A stretch of DNA of 5,130 nt from Candidatus Scatousia excrementipullorum (GTDB lineage: Bacteria; Cyanobacteriota; Vampirovibrionia; Gastranaerophilales; Gastranaerophilaceae), in NCBI GenBank assembly GCA_017694215.1, contig JADIND010000037.1:1-5130 (forward strand), in the 5' to 3' direction. The stretch's first letter is position 1, and the number at the start of each line of letters is the position of its first letter. The notes under the pieces were generated by a model, which saw only the letters and a program-made list of their open reading frames with translations, did no database searches and had not been told where the DNA came from. The position numbers and the translations under genes were made by a program. Shown here in pieces: positions 1-5,013 of this stretch.

Positions 1-12
1 CAACCGTCACCC

Positions 13-120
13 CATGTCATCCTGAACTGGTTTCAGGATCTCTTAATTATTACAAATAAAGAGATTCTGAACAGTCATAATTCCCGTGAGCCGCAGCGGT
101 TAACGTTTCAGAATGACATG
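13..120. repeat. Intergenic repeat of about 108 bp with imperfect terminal inverted repeats
   Basis: The ends are inverted copies of each other. CATGTCAT at 13-20 followed by CTGAA at 22-26 pairs with TTCAG at 107-111 followed by ATGACATG at 113-120, with one C/A mismatch between the blocks. Inside the left half, ATCCTGAA (19-26) and TTCAGGAT (32-39) form a second 8-bp hairpin with a 5-nt loop, and ATCTC (38-42) can pair with GAGAT (61-65). The whole unit could fold as a cruciform or long RNA hairpin. It has no reading frame. This layout resembles short non-autonomous, MITE-like intergenic repeats built around TGTCATCCTGAA / TTCAGAATGACA. I recall such wording as common in several bacterial genomes, but I cannot confirm the copy number here. 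The exact outer limits are uncertain. Confidence 0.6.
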
Positions 121-140
121 AGGAAAATCCCCCTTCTCTT

Positions 141-159
141 CCCCCTTTAAAAAAGGGGG
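141..159. repeat. C-run/G-run palindrome between two repeat units
   Basis: CCCCCTTT (141-148) and AAAGGGGG (152-159) form a perfect 8-bp stem around a three-A loop. The flanks are also C-rich on the left. There is no T-run after the stem on either strand, so it is not a typical intrinsic terminator. It is probably a remnant of another dispersed intergenic repeat. Such C5T3/A3G5 palindromes are common in repeat-rich intergenic DNA, and no function can be assigned. Confidence 0.45.
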
Positions 160-196
160 CTAAGGCTCTGCCTCACTTTTTATGTTCGCCCCCTCT

Positions 197-319
197 CCCT
201 AACCCTCTCCCGTAGGGCGAGGAAGTATAATGCCTCCCTTCATAAGGGAGGCGGCACGAATGTGCCGGAGGGTTTTCGACCATGCGTTATTGCCGGACTT
301 TACCAGCAACCGTTTTGCC
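197..319. repeat. Hairpin-rich intergenic repeat, left copy
   Basis: This stretch of about 123 bp recurs in inverted orientation at 5004-5130, mostly identical between 219 and 312. It contains consecutive stem-loops. The first spans 204-222, with GAGG/CCTC and CCC/GGG arms around a three-base loop. The second, 232-252, is a perfect 9-bp stem (GCCTCCCTT with AAGGGAGGC) and a three-base loop. The third, 252-267, has GGCAC/GTGCC arms around GAAT. The fourth, 303-321, has CCAGCAA and TTGCCGG arms with one mismatch. No protein is encoded. It lies downstream of the minus-strand HIT gene and could influence 3'-end processing of that transcript. It is most likely a dispersed REP- or MITE-like element; family and copy number are unknown. 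Confidence 0.75.
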
Positions 320-325
320 GGACTT
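290..325 (+). repeat. Two direct copies of an 11-bp motif
   Basis: TTGCCGGACTT occurs at 290-300 and again at 315-325, a period of 25 bp. The first copy is inside the hairpin-rich repeat and is kept in the right-hand copy of that repeat. The second lies at its edge, where the right-hand copy diverges to TTGCCCCC. The second copy may therefore mark the element boundary or a short duplication next to it. Confidence 0.5.
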
Positions 326-363
326 GATTATCAGGAAAATCTCTTACCTTTCCTTAATCGCTG

Positions 364-678
364 TTACTTTCTTCCCATTACATGGATGTGCAGGTGAGAT
401 ACTTCCTGTCCGGCTTCTTTGCCTGTATTAATTTGCGTTCTGTATGATTTTAACCCTGCTTTTTCTGCTGCCTTTTTTACCCCCATAAGCAGTTCTCCCA
501 TGAGATTCTTGTCCTCAAGCTCGTTTAATGATGCAACATGAACTCTCGGGACAACCAGCATATGCACCGGTGCTTTCGGGTTAATATCATTAAATACAAC
601 AAGATGTTCGTTCTCGTAAACAAATTCAGTCCCGAATTCTCCGTTAATTATCTTACAAAAAATACAATCTTCACTCAT
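364..678 (-). CDS. hinT: HIT family protein, HinT-type purine nucleotide phosphoramidase
   Basis: This is a 104-residue cytosolic protein of the histidine triad superfamily. HinT proteins hydrolyse AMP-linked phosphoramidates such as AMP-lysine or AMP-NH2, but their physiological substrates are poorly defined. The triad is visible as HLHIH at residues 95-99 (His95, His97, His99), preceded by GQEVS. The N-terminus has the zinc-type CIFCKI pattern (Cys5, Cys8) and then the usual strand with NDINPKAPVHMLVVPR. The start is supported by an AGGGG-type ribosome site seven bases upstream. The protein stops three residues after HVM (GRK), whereas most HinT proteins run about 8-10 residues further with a Pro/Trp-containing tail, so the C-terminus is short. 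No frame continuation after the TAA restores that tail. It is transcribed divergently from the lipid A operon, with no evident functional link. No T-tailed terminator is visible downstream; the hairpin-rich repeat begins about 40 bases after the stop. Confidence 0.93.
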   Translation of the reverse strand: MSEDCIFCKIINGEFGTEFVYENEHLVVFNDINPKAPVHMLVVPRVHVASLNELEDKNLMGELLMGVKKAAEKAGLKSYRTQINTGKEAGQEVSHLHIHVMGRK

Positions 679-685
679 TGCTTAT

Positions 686-692
686 CCCCTTT
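686..692 (-). promoter_or_regulatory. Ribosome binding site of the HIT gene
   Basis: On the minus strand the sequence reads AAAGGGG, seven bases before the ATG at 678. It is a good Shine-Dalgarno match and fixes the start, which agrees with the conserved CIFCKI N-terminus. Confidence 0.7.
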
Positions 693-708
693 CTTTATAT
701 GGGGAAAT

Positions 709-717
709 TTTATAACA
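709..717 (-). promoter_or_regulatory. Candidate extended -10 promoter of the HIT gene
   Basis: On the minus strand TGTTATAAA gives a TG dinucleotide one base before TATAAA, an extended -10 arrangement. A -35 is poor: TTGCTT at 730-735 is spaced only 15 bp away. The expected 5' leader is about 25 bases. This is a pattern match only. Confidence 0.45.
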
Positions 718-821
718 CCGGCAGAGAAAAAGCAACCGTGCCCCCTTTTTAATCTCCGTACATCATGTTTTTCCGGATTTATTACTTTTTGTTAAAAAAT
801 AAGGCTATCAATGTTATTTTC

Positions 822-830
822 TGGTAAAAT
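822..830 (+). promoter_or_regulatory. Candidate extended -10 promoter of the rfaE2-lpxD-lpxC-fabZ operon
   Basis: TGGTAAAAT contains TG one base before TAAAAT (825-830), an extended -10 element. No convincing -35 lies 16-18 bp upstream, which extended -10 promoters often tolerate. Transcription would start near 837, giving a leader of about 30 bases before the ATG at 867. It is the only good candidate in the 188-bp divergent region on this strand. Confidence 0.5.
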
Positions 831-866
831 ATACGCATAGATTATTTTAAGGAAATCGGATAGGGT

Positions 867-1331
867 ATGTTAGTCAAAAGAGATGATATAAGAGCTTTGA
901 TAGATGCCATTCATCATGCGGGCAAAACCGTTGTCTGCACCAACGGATGTTTTGATATTCTGCATGTCGGTCATGTGAGATATCTGGAAAAGACGAAGTC
1001 GTTTGCAGATTTTTGTATCGTACTTTTGAATTCCGACAAATCCGTTCGTTCGATAAAAGGCCCTTCCCGCCCGATTAACAACGAAAATGACAGAGCGGAA
1101 ATCTTGAGTGCATTAAGATGCGTTGATTATGTCGTGCTGTTTGATGAGGACAGTCCGGCGAACCTTCTTGATGAAATTAAACCTGATGTGTATACAAAAG
1201 GCGGGGATTACACAATGGAAACTCTGCCCGAGGCGGATATTATGCGGAAAAATAATACGCGGGTTGAATTTATAAGTTTTGTGGAAGGTAAATCCACAAC
1301 CGGTATCATTGAAAAAATGAAAAATAATTAA
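867..1331 (+). CDS. rfaE2: D-glycero-beta-D-manno-heptose 1-phosphate adenylyltransferase (RfaE2 / HldE C-terminal type)
   Basis: This is a 154-residue cytosolic nucleotidyltransferase that joins heptose 1-phosphate with ATP to give ADP-heptose, the donor for LPS inner core or other heptosylated glycans. The cytidylyltransferase-fold signature TNGCFDILHVGH is at residues 25-36, with the HxGH nucleotide-binding histidines. KGGDY at 111-115 and EGKSTTGII at 140-148 are typical of RfaE2/HldE C-terminal domains, and the latter argues against a glycerol-3-phosphate cytidylyltransferase (TagD). The length matches a stand-alone transferase, so the sugar-kinase half (HldA / HldE N-terminal domain) must be encoded elsewhere. 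AAGGAA lies 12 bases before the ATG, a somewhat long spacing, with a closer GGAT. It is the first gene of the operon. The stop is 17 bases from the preferred lpxD start. Confidence 0.9.
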   Translation: MLVKRDDIRALIDAIHHAGKTVVCTNGCFDILHVGHVRYLEKTKSFADFCIVLLNSDKSVRSIKGPSRPINNENDRAEILSALRCVDYVVLFDEDSPANLLDEIKPDVYTKGGDYTMETLPEADIMRKNNTRVEFISFVEGKSTTGIIEKMKNN

Positions 1332-1333
1332 TG

Positions 1334-1339
1334 AAGGAG
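1334..1339 (+). promoter_or_regulatory. Ribosome binding site that decides the lpxD start
   Basis: AAGGAG lies nine bases before the ATG at 1349. The earlier in-frame ATG at 1331 overlaps the stop of the preceding gene and sits directly in front of this site, with no good site of its own. The later ATG is therefore preferred, and MRTFTVEEIS fits the start of LpxD proteins. Confidence 0.8.
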
Positions 1340-1348
1340 TATATAACT

Positions 1349-2437
1349 ATGAGAACTTTTACAGTAGAAGAAATTTCACAAATCACCGGCGGAATGCTTA
1401 CAAAAGCAGCTGATGTAAAAATTTCACACATCGCACCTCCGCTGCTGTCTGACGAAAACACTCTGGCTCTGGCCCTCGGCGAAGAAGAGATTGCCAATCT
1501 CGCCAAATCAAAAGCAAAAGCCGCACTTGTTCCTTTAGGAGTCCAGATTGACGGTTTAACAACAATCGAGGTTGAAAGACCGCGTCTTGCAATGATGAAA
1601 CTGTTGAATCTTTTCTACGTTCCGCCGTTTGTAAATAACGGTATTCATCCGACAGCCGTTGTTGATGCAAGTGCAAAATTAGGCGAAAATGTTCAAATCG
1701 GCCCGAATGTCGTCATCTCTCACGACGCCGTTATCGGTGACAATACAAAAATTCTCGCAAACTCCTACATCGGAGGCGGTGCCGTTCTCGGTAAAAATTG
1801 CTTTATACACCCGGGGGTTAACATAGGCGACAGAGTTAAACTCGGGGATGACGTTATTCTTCATCACGGTGTATCCCTCGGTGCCGACGGGTTCAGTTTT
1901 GTTACGGAAAATCCGGATAACATTGAACAGGCAAGAAAAGACGGAGCTATTAAAGAAGAAAATACCAAACAGGTTATCTTCAAAATTCCTTCAATCGGTT
2001 CCGTTGAAATCGGCAACAATGTTGAAATCGGTGCCAATACTACCATTGACCGCGGTACTATCGAAAATACCACAATCGGCGACAATACAAAAATCGATGA
2101 CCTCGTTATGATTGGTCACAACTGTAAAATCGGTAAAGGATGTCTTATTGTTTCGCAGGTCGGTATCGCAGGAAGCTGTGTTATCGGTGACAGAGTCGTT
2201 ATTGCAGGTCAGGCAGGTTTGGCTGATCATATCGAAATCGGCTCCGATACAATTATCACAGCAAAAGCCGGTGTTACAAAATCTTTCCCTGAAAAATCTA
2301 TCGTTGTAGGTATTCCGGCTGTTCCGAGAAAAGAATTTATCAAACAGCTTAAAACAATGAAAGACGCTCAGGAAATATTTGCTAAATTCAGAAAATACGA
2401 ACCTATGTTAAAAGTATTCGAGGAAGAACATCAATAA
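1349..2437 (+). CDS. lpxD: UDP-3-O-(3-hydroxyacyl)glucosamine N-acyltransferase LpxD
   Basis: LpxD catalyses the third step of lipid A synthesis, transferring a 3-hydroxyacyl chain from ACP to the amino group of UDP-3-O-acylglucosamine in the cytosol. From the preferred start the protein has 362 residues, close to the usual length of about 340. Residues 1-95 form the uridine-binding N-terminal domain. Residues 98-335 are left-handed beta-helix hexapeptide repeats with many IG-N-x-I steps, beginning GIHPTAVVDASAKLG. The likely catalytic histidine is His257 in MIGHNCKIG, following ANTTIDRG at 229-236. The C-terminus (340-362) is a charged helix. Between GADGFSF and IPSIGSVEIG there is a hydrophilic insert (about 186-211) roughly 20 residues longer than the E. 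coli loop. An extension to the ATG at 1331 would add six residues but is less likely. The stop TAA shares its last base with the lpxC start codon, suggesting translational coupling. Confidence 0.95.
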   Translation: MRTFTVEEISQITGGMLTKAADVKISHIAPPLLSDENTLALALGEEEIANLAKSKAKAALVPLGVQIDGLTTIEVERPRLAMMKLLNLFYVPPFVNNGIHPTAVVDASAKLGENVQIGPNVVISHDAVIGDNTKILANSYIGGGAVLGKNCFIHPGVNIGDRVKLGDDVILHHGVSLGADGFSFVTENPDNIEQARKDGAIKEENTKQVIFKIPSIGSVEIGNNVEIGANTTIDRGTIENTTIGDNTKIDDLVMIGHNCKIGKGCLIVSQVGIAGSCVIGDRVVIAGQAGLADHIEIGSDTIITAKAGVTKSFPEKSIVVGIPAVPRKEFIKQLKTMKDAQEIFAKFRKYEPMLKVFEEEHQ

Positions 2438-3252
2438 TGGTAACTTTAAAAAAAGAAGCCCGCATATCCGGCAACGGTTTGATGAAAAATAAGCCGTGTA
2501 AGGTGGAATTTTTTCCGTCAAATACGGGGAAAATCCGCTACTTTGTAAGTGGTGAAGAAATTACGGCAGATGCAGACAATGTAGTTTCTACCGAACACTG
2601 TGTTGTTCTGGGAAAAAATAAAGCAAAAGCAATGCTAACCGAACATTTGACTGCGGCACTTGCTTTTTGCGGTATTGATTCTCTCGATATCTGTATGGAC
2701 GAAATGGAGGTTCCCGCTCTAGACGGAAGCTCCAAAGAGTGGGTTAAACTTTTTAAAGAAACAGGTATTGACAAACCGATTTTTTATAAACCTAAAAAAT
2801 ACACGGTGTCTGAACCGGTTTATTACCTGAACGGGAAAACAAGCCTTGTTATCCTGCCTGATGATGAATTATTCATGTCTTATGCAGTAAATTACAACCA
2901 TCCTGATTTAAAGCAATGCTGGATTAACTATAATCCGAAAAATCAGGAGGAAATTATTGAAGCCAGAACATTTGGATTTTACAAGGATTTGAAGAAATTT
3001 CAGATGCTCGGGTTTGCTCAGGGTGTAACTTTTGACAATACTGTAGGTTTAAAAGATGAAGGATACACAACGGATTTACGCAGTGACAAAGAACCGGTTA
3101 AGCATAAAATGCTCGATTTGGTCGGCGATTTGTATCTGACAGGCGTCAATCCGTTACACATGAAATGCCAGATTCTTGCAAAAGAAGCCGGACATGCCGT
3201 ACATATTAAAGTTGCAAAAATTTTGAAAGATAAACTTATTGAATGCAAATAA
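2437..3252 (+). CDS. lpxC: UDP-3-O-acyl-N-acetylglucosamine deacetylase LpxC
   Basis: LpxC is the zinc-dependent deacetylase that commits UDP-3-O-acyl-GlcNAc to lipid A synthesis and hands its product to LpxD. The metal and catalytic residues are all visible: Glu69-His70 in LTEHLTAAL, His223, Lys224 and Asp227 in KHKMLD, and His253 in AGHAVHIKV (equivalent to the E. coli general acid His265). EVPALDGSS (91-99) and ARTFGF (186-191) are further family signatures. At 271 residues it is shorter than the usual ~300, mainly through shorter linkers, with no active-site loss. The N-terminus RISGNGLMKNKP matches the family's SGxGLHSG region but lacks its histidine. AGGAAG ten bases upstream, inside the end of lpxD, is the likely ribosome site. 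The genes overlap by one base, so the two consecutive lipid A enzymes are probably coupled. Confidence 0.94.
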   Translation: MVTLKKEARISGNGLMKNKPCKVEFFPSNTGKIRYFVSGEEITADADNVVSTEHCVVLGKNKAKAMLTEHLTAALAFCGIDSLDICMDEMEVPALDGSSKEWVKLFKETGIDKPIFYKPKKYTVSEPVYYLNGKTSLVILPDDELFMSYAVNYNHPDLKQCWINYNPKNQEEIIEARTFGFYKDLKKFQMLGFAQGVTFDNTVGLKDEGYTTDLRSDKEPVKHKMLDLVGDLYLTGVNPLHMKCQILAKEAGHAVHIKVAKILKDKLIECK

Positions 3253-3262
3253 TTAATAAAGT

Positions 3263-3268
3263 AAGGAG
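3263..3268 (+). promoter_or_regulatory. Ribosome binding site of fabZ
   Basis: AAGGAG lies seven bases before the ATG at 3276, in the 23-base gap after lpxC. It is a strong site giving fabZ independent translation within the operon. Confidence 0.75.
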
Positions 3269-3275
3269 AATATAG

Positions 3276-3722
3276 ATGACAGAAGAAAAAGAAGTGTTGA
3301 GTTTTAATACTTTGGAAATCATGGAAATGATTCCGCACCGTTTTCCGTTTTTGCTTGTTGACAGAATTACGGAATGCGTTCCGGGAAAGTATGCAAAAGG
3401 GTACAAAAATTTAACAATGAACGAACAGTTCTTTCAGGGGCATTTTCCGGGTAACCCTATTATGCCGGGAGTTTTGCAGCTGGAAGCTCTCGCTCAATGT
3501 TCGGCTCCTGTTTTGATGACAATGCCTGAATACAAAGGCAAATTAACTCTCTATGCAGGAATTGACGGTGTACGTTTCAAAAATATCGTAAGACCCGGTG
3601 ACAGATTCGATATGGAAATTGAACTTACAAAAGTTAAAGGCCCTGTCTGCAAGGCTCACGGTAAAGGTTCGGTTGACGGAAAACTCTGTGTTGAAGTTGA
3701 TATGACTTTTGCACTGAAGTAA
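3276..3722 (+). CDS. fabZ: 3-hydroxyacyl-[acyl-carrier-protein] dehydratase FabZ
   Basis: FabZ dehydrates 3-hydroxyacyl-ACP to trans-2-enoyl-ACP in type II fatty-acid elongation. It competes with the lipid A acyltransferases for the same hydroxyacyl-ACP pool, which explains its frequent place beside lpx genes. The 148-residue protein is full length. The hot-dog fold starts with IPHRFPFLLVDR (19-30). The active-site segment GHFPGNPIMPGVLQLEALAQ (55-74) carries the catalytic His56 and Glu70. AGIDGVRFKNIVRPGDRF follows, ending in the EVDMTFALK strand. FabA is excluded by the size and by this motif set. It is the last gene of the operon: a terminator stem begins about 20 bases after the stop, and lpxA, its usual downstream partner, is not there. 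Confidence 0.95.
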   Translation: MTEEKEVLSFNTLEIMEMIPHRFPFLLVDRITECVPGKYAKGYKNLTMNEQFFQGHFPGNPIMPGVLQLEALAQCSAPVLMTMPEYKGKLTLYAGIDGVRFKNIVRPGDRFDMEIELTKVKGPVCKAHGKGSVDGKLCVEVDMTFALK

Positions 3723-3741
3723 AATTATAATTACAAAAACA

Positions 3742-3782
3742 AAAAAATTCCTGTCCGTATTGACCTGTGGCAGGAATTTTTT
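3742..3782 (+). terminator. Intrinsic terminator of the lipid A operon, possibly bidirectional
   Basis: AAAAAATTCCTG (3742-3753) and CAGGAATTTTTT (3771-3782) form a perfect 12-bp stem, extendable by two pairs (one G/T wobble, one C-G). The loop is about 13-17 bases. The stem ends in six T on the plus strand and, read from the other side, six or more T on the minus strand. It sits 20 bases after fabZ and could also catch readthrough from prs. Confidence 0.8.
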
Positions 3783-3798
3783 ATATCTGTTCAAAGCA

Positions 3799-3830
3799 TA
3801 AGAAAAAGAAGCCGAAAATTCCGGCTTCTT
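3799..3830 (-). terminator. Intrinsic terminator of prs
   Basis: On the minus strand, AAGAAGCCG (from 3830 to 3822) pairs with CGGCTTCTT (from 3814 to 3806), a perfect 9-bp stem with a 7-base loop. It runs into a TTTTTCTTA tail. It lies 29 bases after the prs stop codon. On the plus strand the tail is interrupted (AGCTTTTTC), so its main job is most likely prs termination. Confidence 0.8.
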
Positions 3831-3859
3831 AGCTTTTTCATACTTTCCGGCCATTATGT

Positions 3860-4873
3860 TTATGAAACTTGAATATCTTTTTCAAATCCAAACAATGAAC
3901 TTACTGATTCATCGTCGTGAATTCTTGAAATTGCCTGTCCTAATAACGGAGCGATGGATAATTGCTTAATATTCGGAGGCATTTTTTCCATATCAAGCGG
4001 AATTGTATTTGTAACGATACATTCTTTTATAGGCGATGATGCAATTCTTTCAACTGCCGGGCCAGAGAACACAGGGTGTGCGGCACATACGTAAACATCT
4101 TTTGCACCTTCTTTTTTCAATAATTTAGCAGCTTCACAAATTGTTCCTGCAGTATCAATCATATCATCGAACATAACACAGACTTTATCTTTTACATCAC
4201 CTATAACGTGTGATGCGATTGCTTCGTTGTGTTTGTCGCGGCGTTTATCAATGATTGCAAGGGTACAGCCGATTTGTTTTGAAAAATGTCTTGTTCTCTG
4301 AACTCCGCCTGTATCAGGACTTACAGCAACCATATCATCAGGATTAATTTTTAAACTCTTAATATAATTTACCAGAATCGGAGTAGCAAAAATATGGTCA
4401 ACAAGGATATTGAAAAATCCCTGAATCTGACCAGTATGCAAATCCATTGCAAGAACCCTGTCCGTGCCGGCGGTTGTGAGCAAATCGGCAACGAGTTTGG
4501 CAGTAATTGCTTCTCTGCCGGAAGTTTTTCTGTCCTGTCTTGCGTATCCGTAATAAGGAATTACAGCGGTAATGGTTTTTGCACTGGCTCTTTTAAAGGC
4601 ATCAATTATAATCAAAAGTTCCATAAGATTTTCATTTACGGGATTGCAAAGCGGCTGGATAATAAATACGTCGTCGCCTCTGACGCTTTCTTTTACCTGA
4701 ACATAAATTTCGCCGTCAGCGAAATTCTTTACAACCATTGGTCCTATTGTTGTACCGAGGTAATCTGCAATTTCCTGTGCCAGTTTAGGATTAGAACGGC
4801 CTGCAAATAATTTTATATCGTGTGTCGGATTAATTGCACGTTCCAACTGGGGAAAAGCTAATTCTGAAACCAT
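3860..4873 (-). CDS. prs: Ribose-phosphate pyrophosphokinase (PRPP synthetase)
   Basis: Prs converts ribose 5-phosphate and ATP to PRPP and AMP in the cytosol, feeding purine, pyrimidine, histidine, tryptophan and NAD synthesis. The 337-residue protein shows the class I features in order: KLFAGRSNPKLAQEIADYLG (21-40), FADGEIYVQVKESVRG (51-66), the ATP-site stretch PYYGYARQDRK (106-116), and the catalytic-region histidine in MDLHTGQIQGFF (His146). The flexible-loop Lys-Arg-Arg follows in IDKRRDKHN (208-216), then the PRPP-binding loop DDMIDTAGT (236-244). About 18 residues precede the conserved core, making it slightly longer than the usual ~315. No internal ATG offers a better start, and the promoter and leader fit the one chosen. 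It converges on fabZ and is a single-gene transcription unit with its own promoter and terminator. The ending SVSSLF resembles cyanobacterial versions. Confidence 0.96.
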   Translation of the reverse strand: MVSELAFPQLERAINPTHDIKLFAGRSNPKLAQEIADYLGTTIGPMVVKNFADGEIYVQVKESVRGDDVFIIQPLCNPVNENLMELLIIIDAFKRASAKTITAVIPYYGYARQDRKTSGREAITAKLVADLLTTAGTDRVLAMDLHTGQIQGFFNILVDHIFATPILVNYIKSLKINPDDMVAVSPDTGGVQRTRHFSKQIGCTLAIIDKRRDKHNEAIASHVIGDVKDKVCVMFDDMIDTAGTICEAAKLLKKEGAKDVYVCAAHPVFSGPAVERIASSPIKECIVTNTIPLDMEKMPPNIKQLSIAPLLGQAISRIHDDESVSSLFGFEKDIQVS

Positions 4874-4884
4874 TACTTTAATTG

Positions 4885-4890
4885 TCCTTT
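4885..4890 (-). promoter_or_regulatory. Ribosome binding site of prs
   Basis: On the minus strand AAAGGA lies 11 bases before the ATG at 4873. The spacing is slightly long but it is the only good site in the short leader. Confidence 0.6.
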
Positions 4891-4911
4891 CTGTTACTCA
4901 CCGCATGGATA

Positions 4912-4940
4912 ATTATAATCTCCGAATGTTTAAATTTCAA
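4912..4940 (-). promoter_or_regulatory. Sigma-70-type promoter of prs
   Basis: On the minus strand TTGAAA (4940-4935), a 17-base spacer and a perfect TATAAT (4917-4912) give a near-consensus housekeeping promoter. Transcription should start near 4905, leaving a 5' leader of about 32 bases. That leader is too short for a riboswitch or purine-responsive leader structure. It is the best promoter in the window and fits high, constitutive expression of prs. Confidence 0.85.
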
Positions 4941-4962
4941 TACAAGTTTTAAGTAATGTGAA

Positions 4963-5013
4963 GCGGTACGTTTTAGGAAGGAAATTTTTTTTTATACCGC
5001 GGGGGCAACGCGG
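4963..5013. other. Small inverted repeats and T-run at the edge of the right-hand repeat
   Basis: GCGGTA (4963-4968) and TACCGC (4995-5000) are inverted copies enclosing a run of nine T. Just beyond, CCGCG (4997-5001) pairs with CGCGG (5009-5013) around seven bases. These may be the junction of the repeat with unique DNA. The arms are short and could be chance. Confidence 0.3.

Noticed and set aside
1..363. CRISPR array in the repeat-rich left flank
   Set aside because: The repeats are of different kinds, palindromic and not regularly spaced, and there are no cas genes.
538..795. 85-codon plus-strand open frame opposite the HIT gene and through the divergent promoter region
   Set aside because: It is antisense to a clear gene, and its second half is intergenic DNA that contains promoters.
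1331..1348. Upstream in-frame ATG giving LpxD six extra residues
   Set aside because: It overlaps the previous stop and has no ribosome site of its own, while AAGGAG stands nine bases before the second ATG at 1349.
1732..2095. Short direct repeats reading ATCGG-GACAATACAAAAAT within lpxD
   Set aside because: They encode the repeated hexapeptide turns of the LpxD beta-helix, which explains the similarity.
4394..4810. 138-codon plus-strand open frame opposite prs
   Set aside because: It is fully antisense to a highly conserved gene, has no family motif and no ribosome site, and its composition is that expected of a shadow frame.
4874..4905. Purine or PRPP riboswitch in the prs leader
   Set aside because: The predicted leader is only about 32 bases and shows no conserved aptamer or terminator structure.
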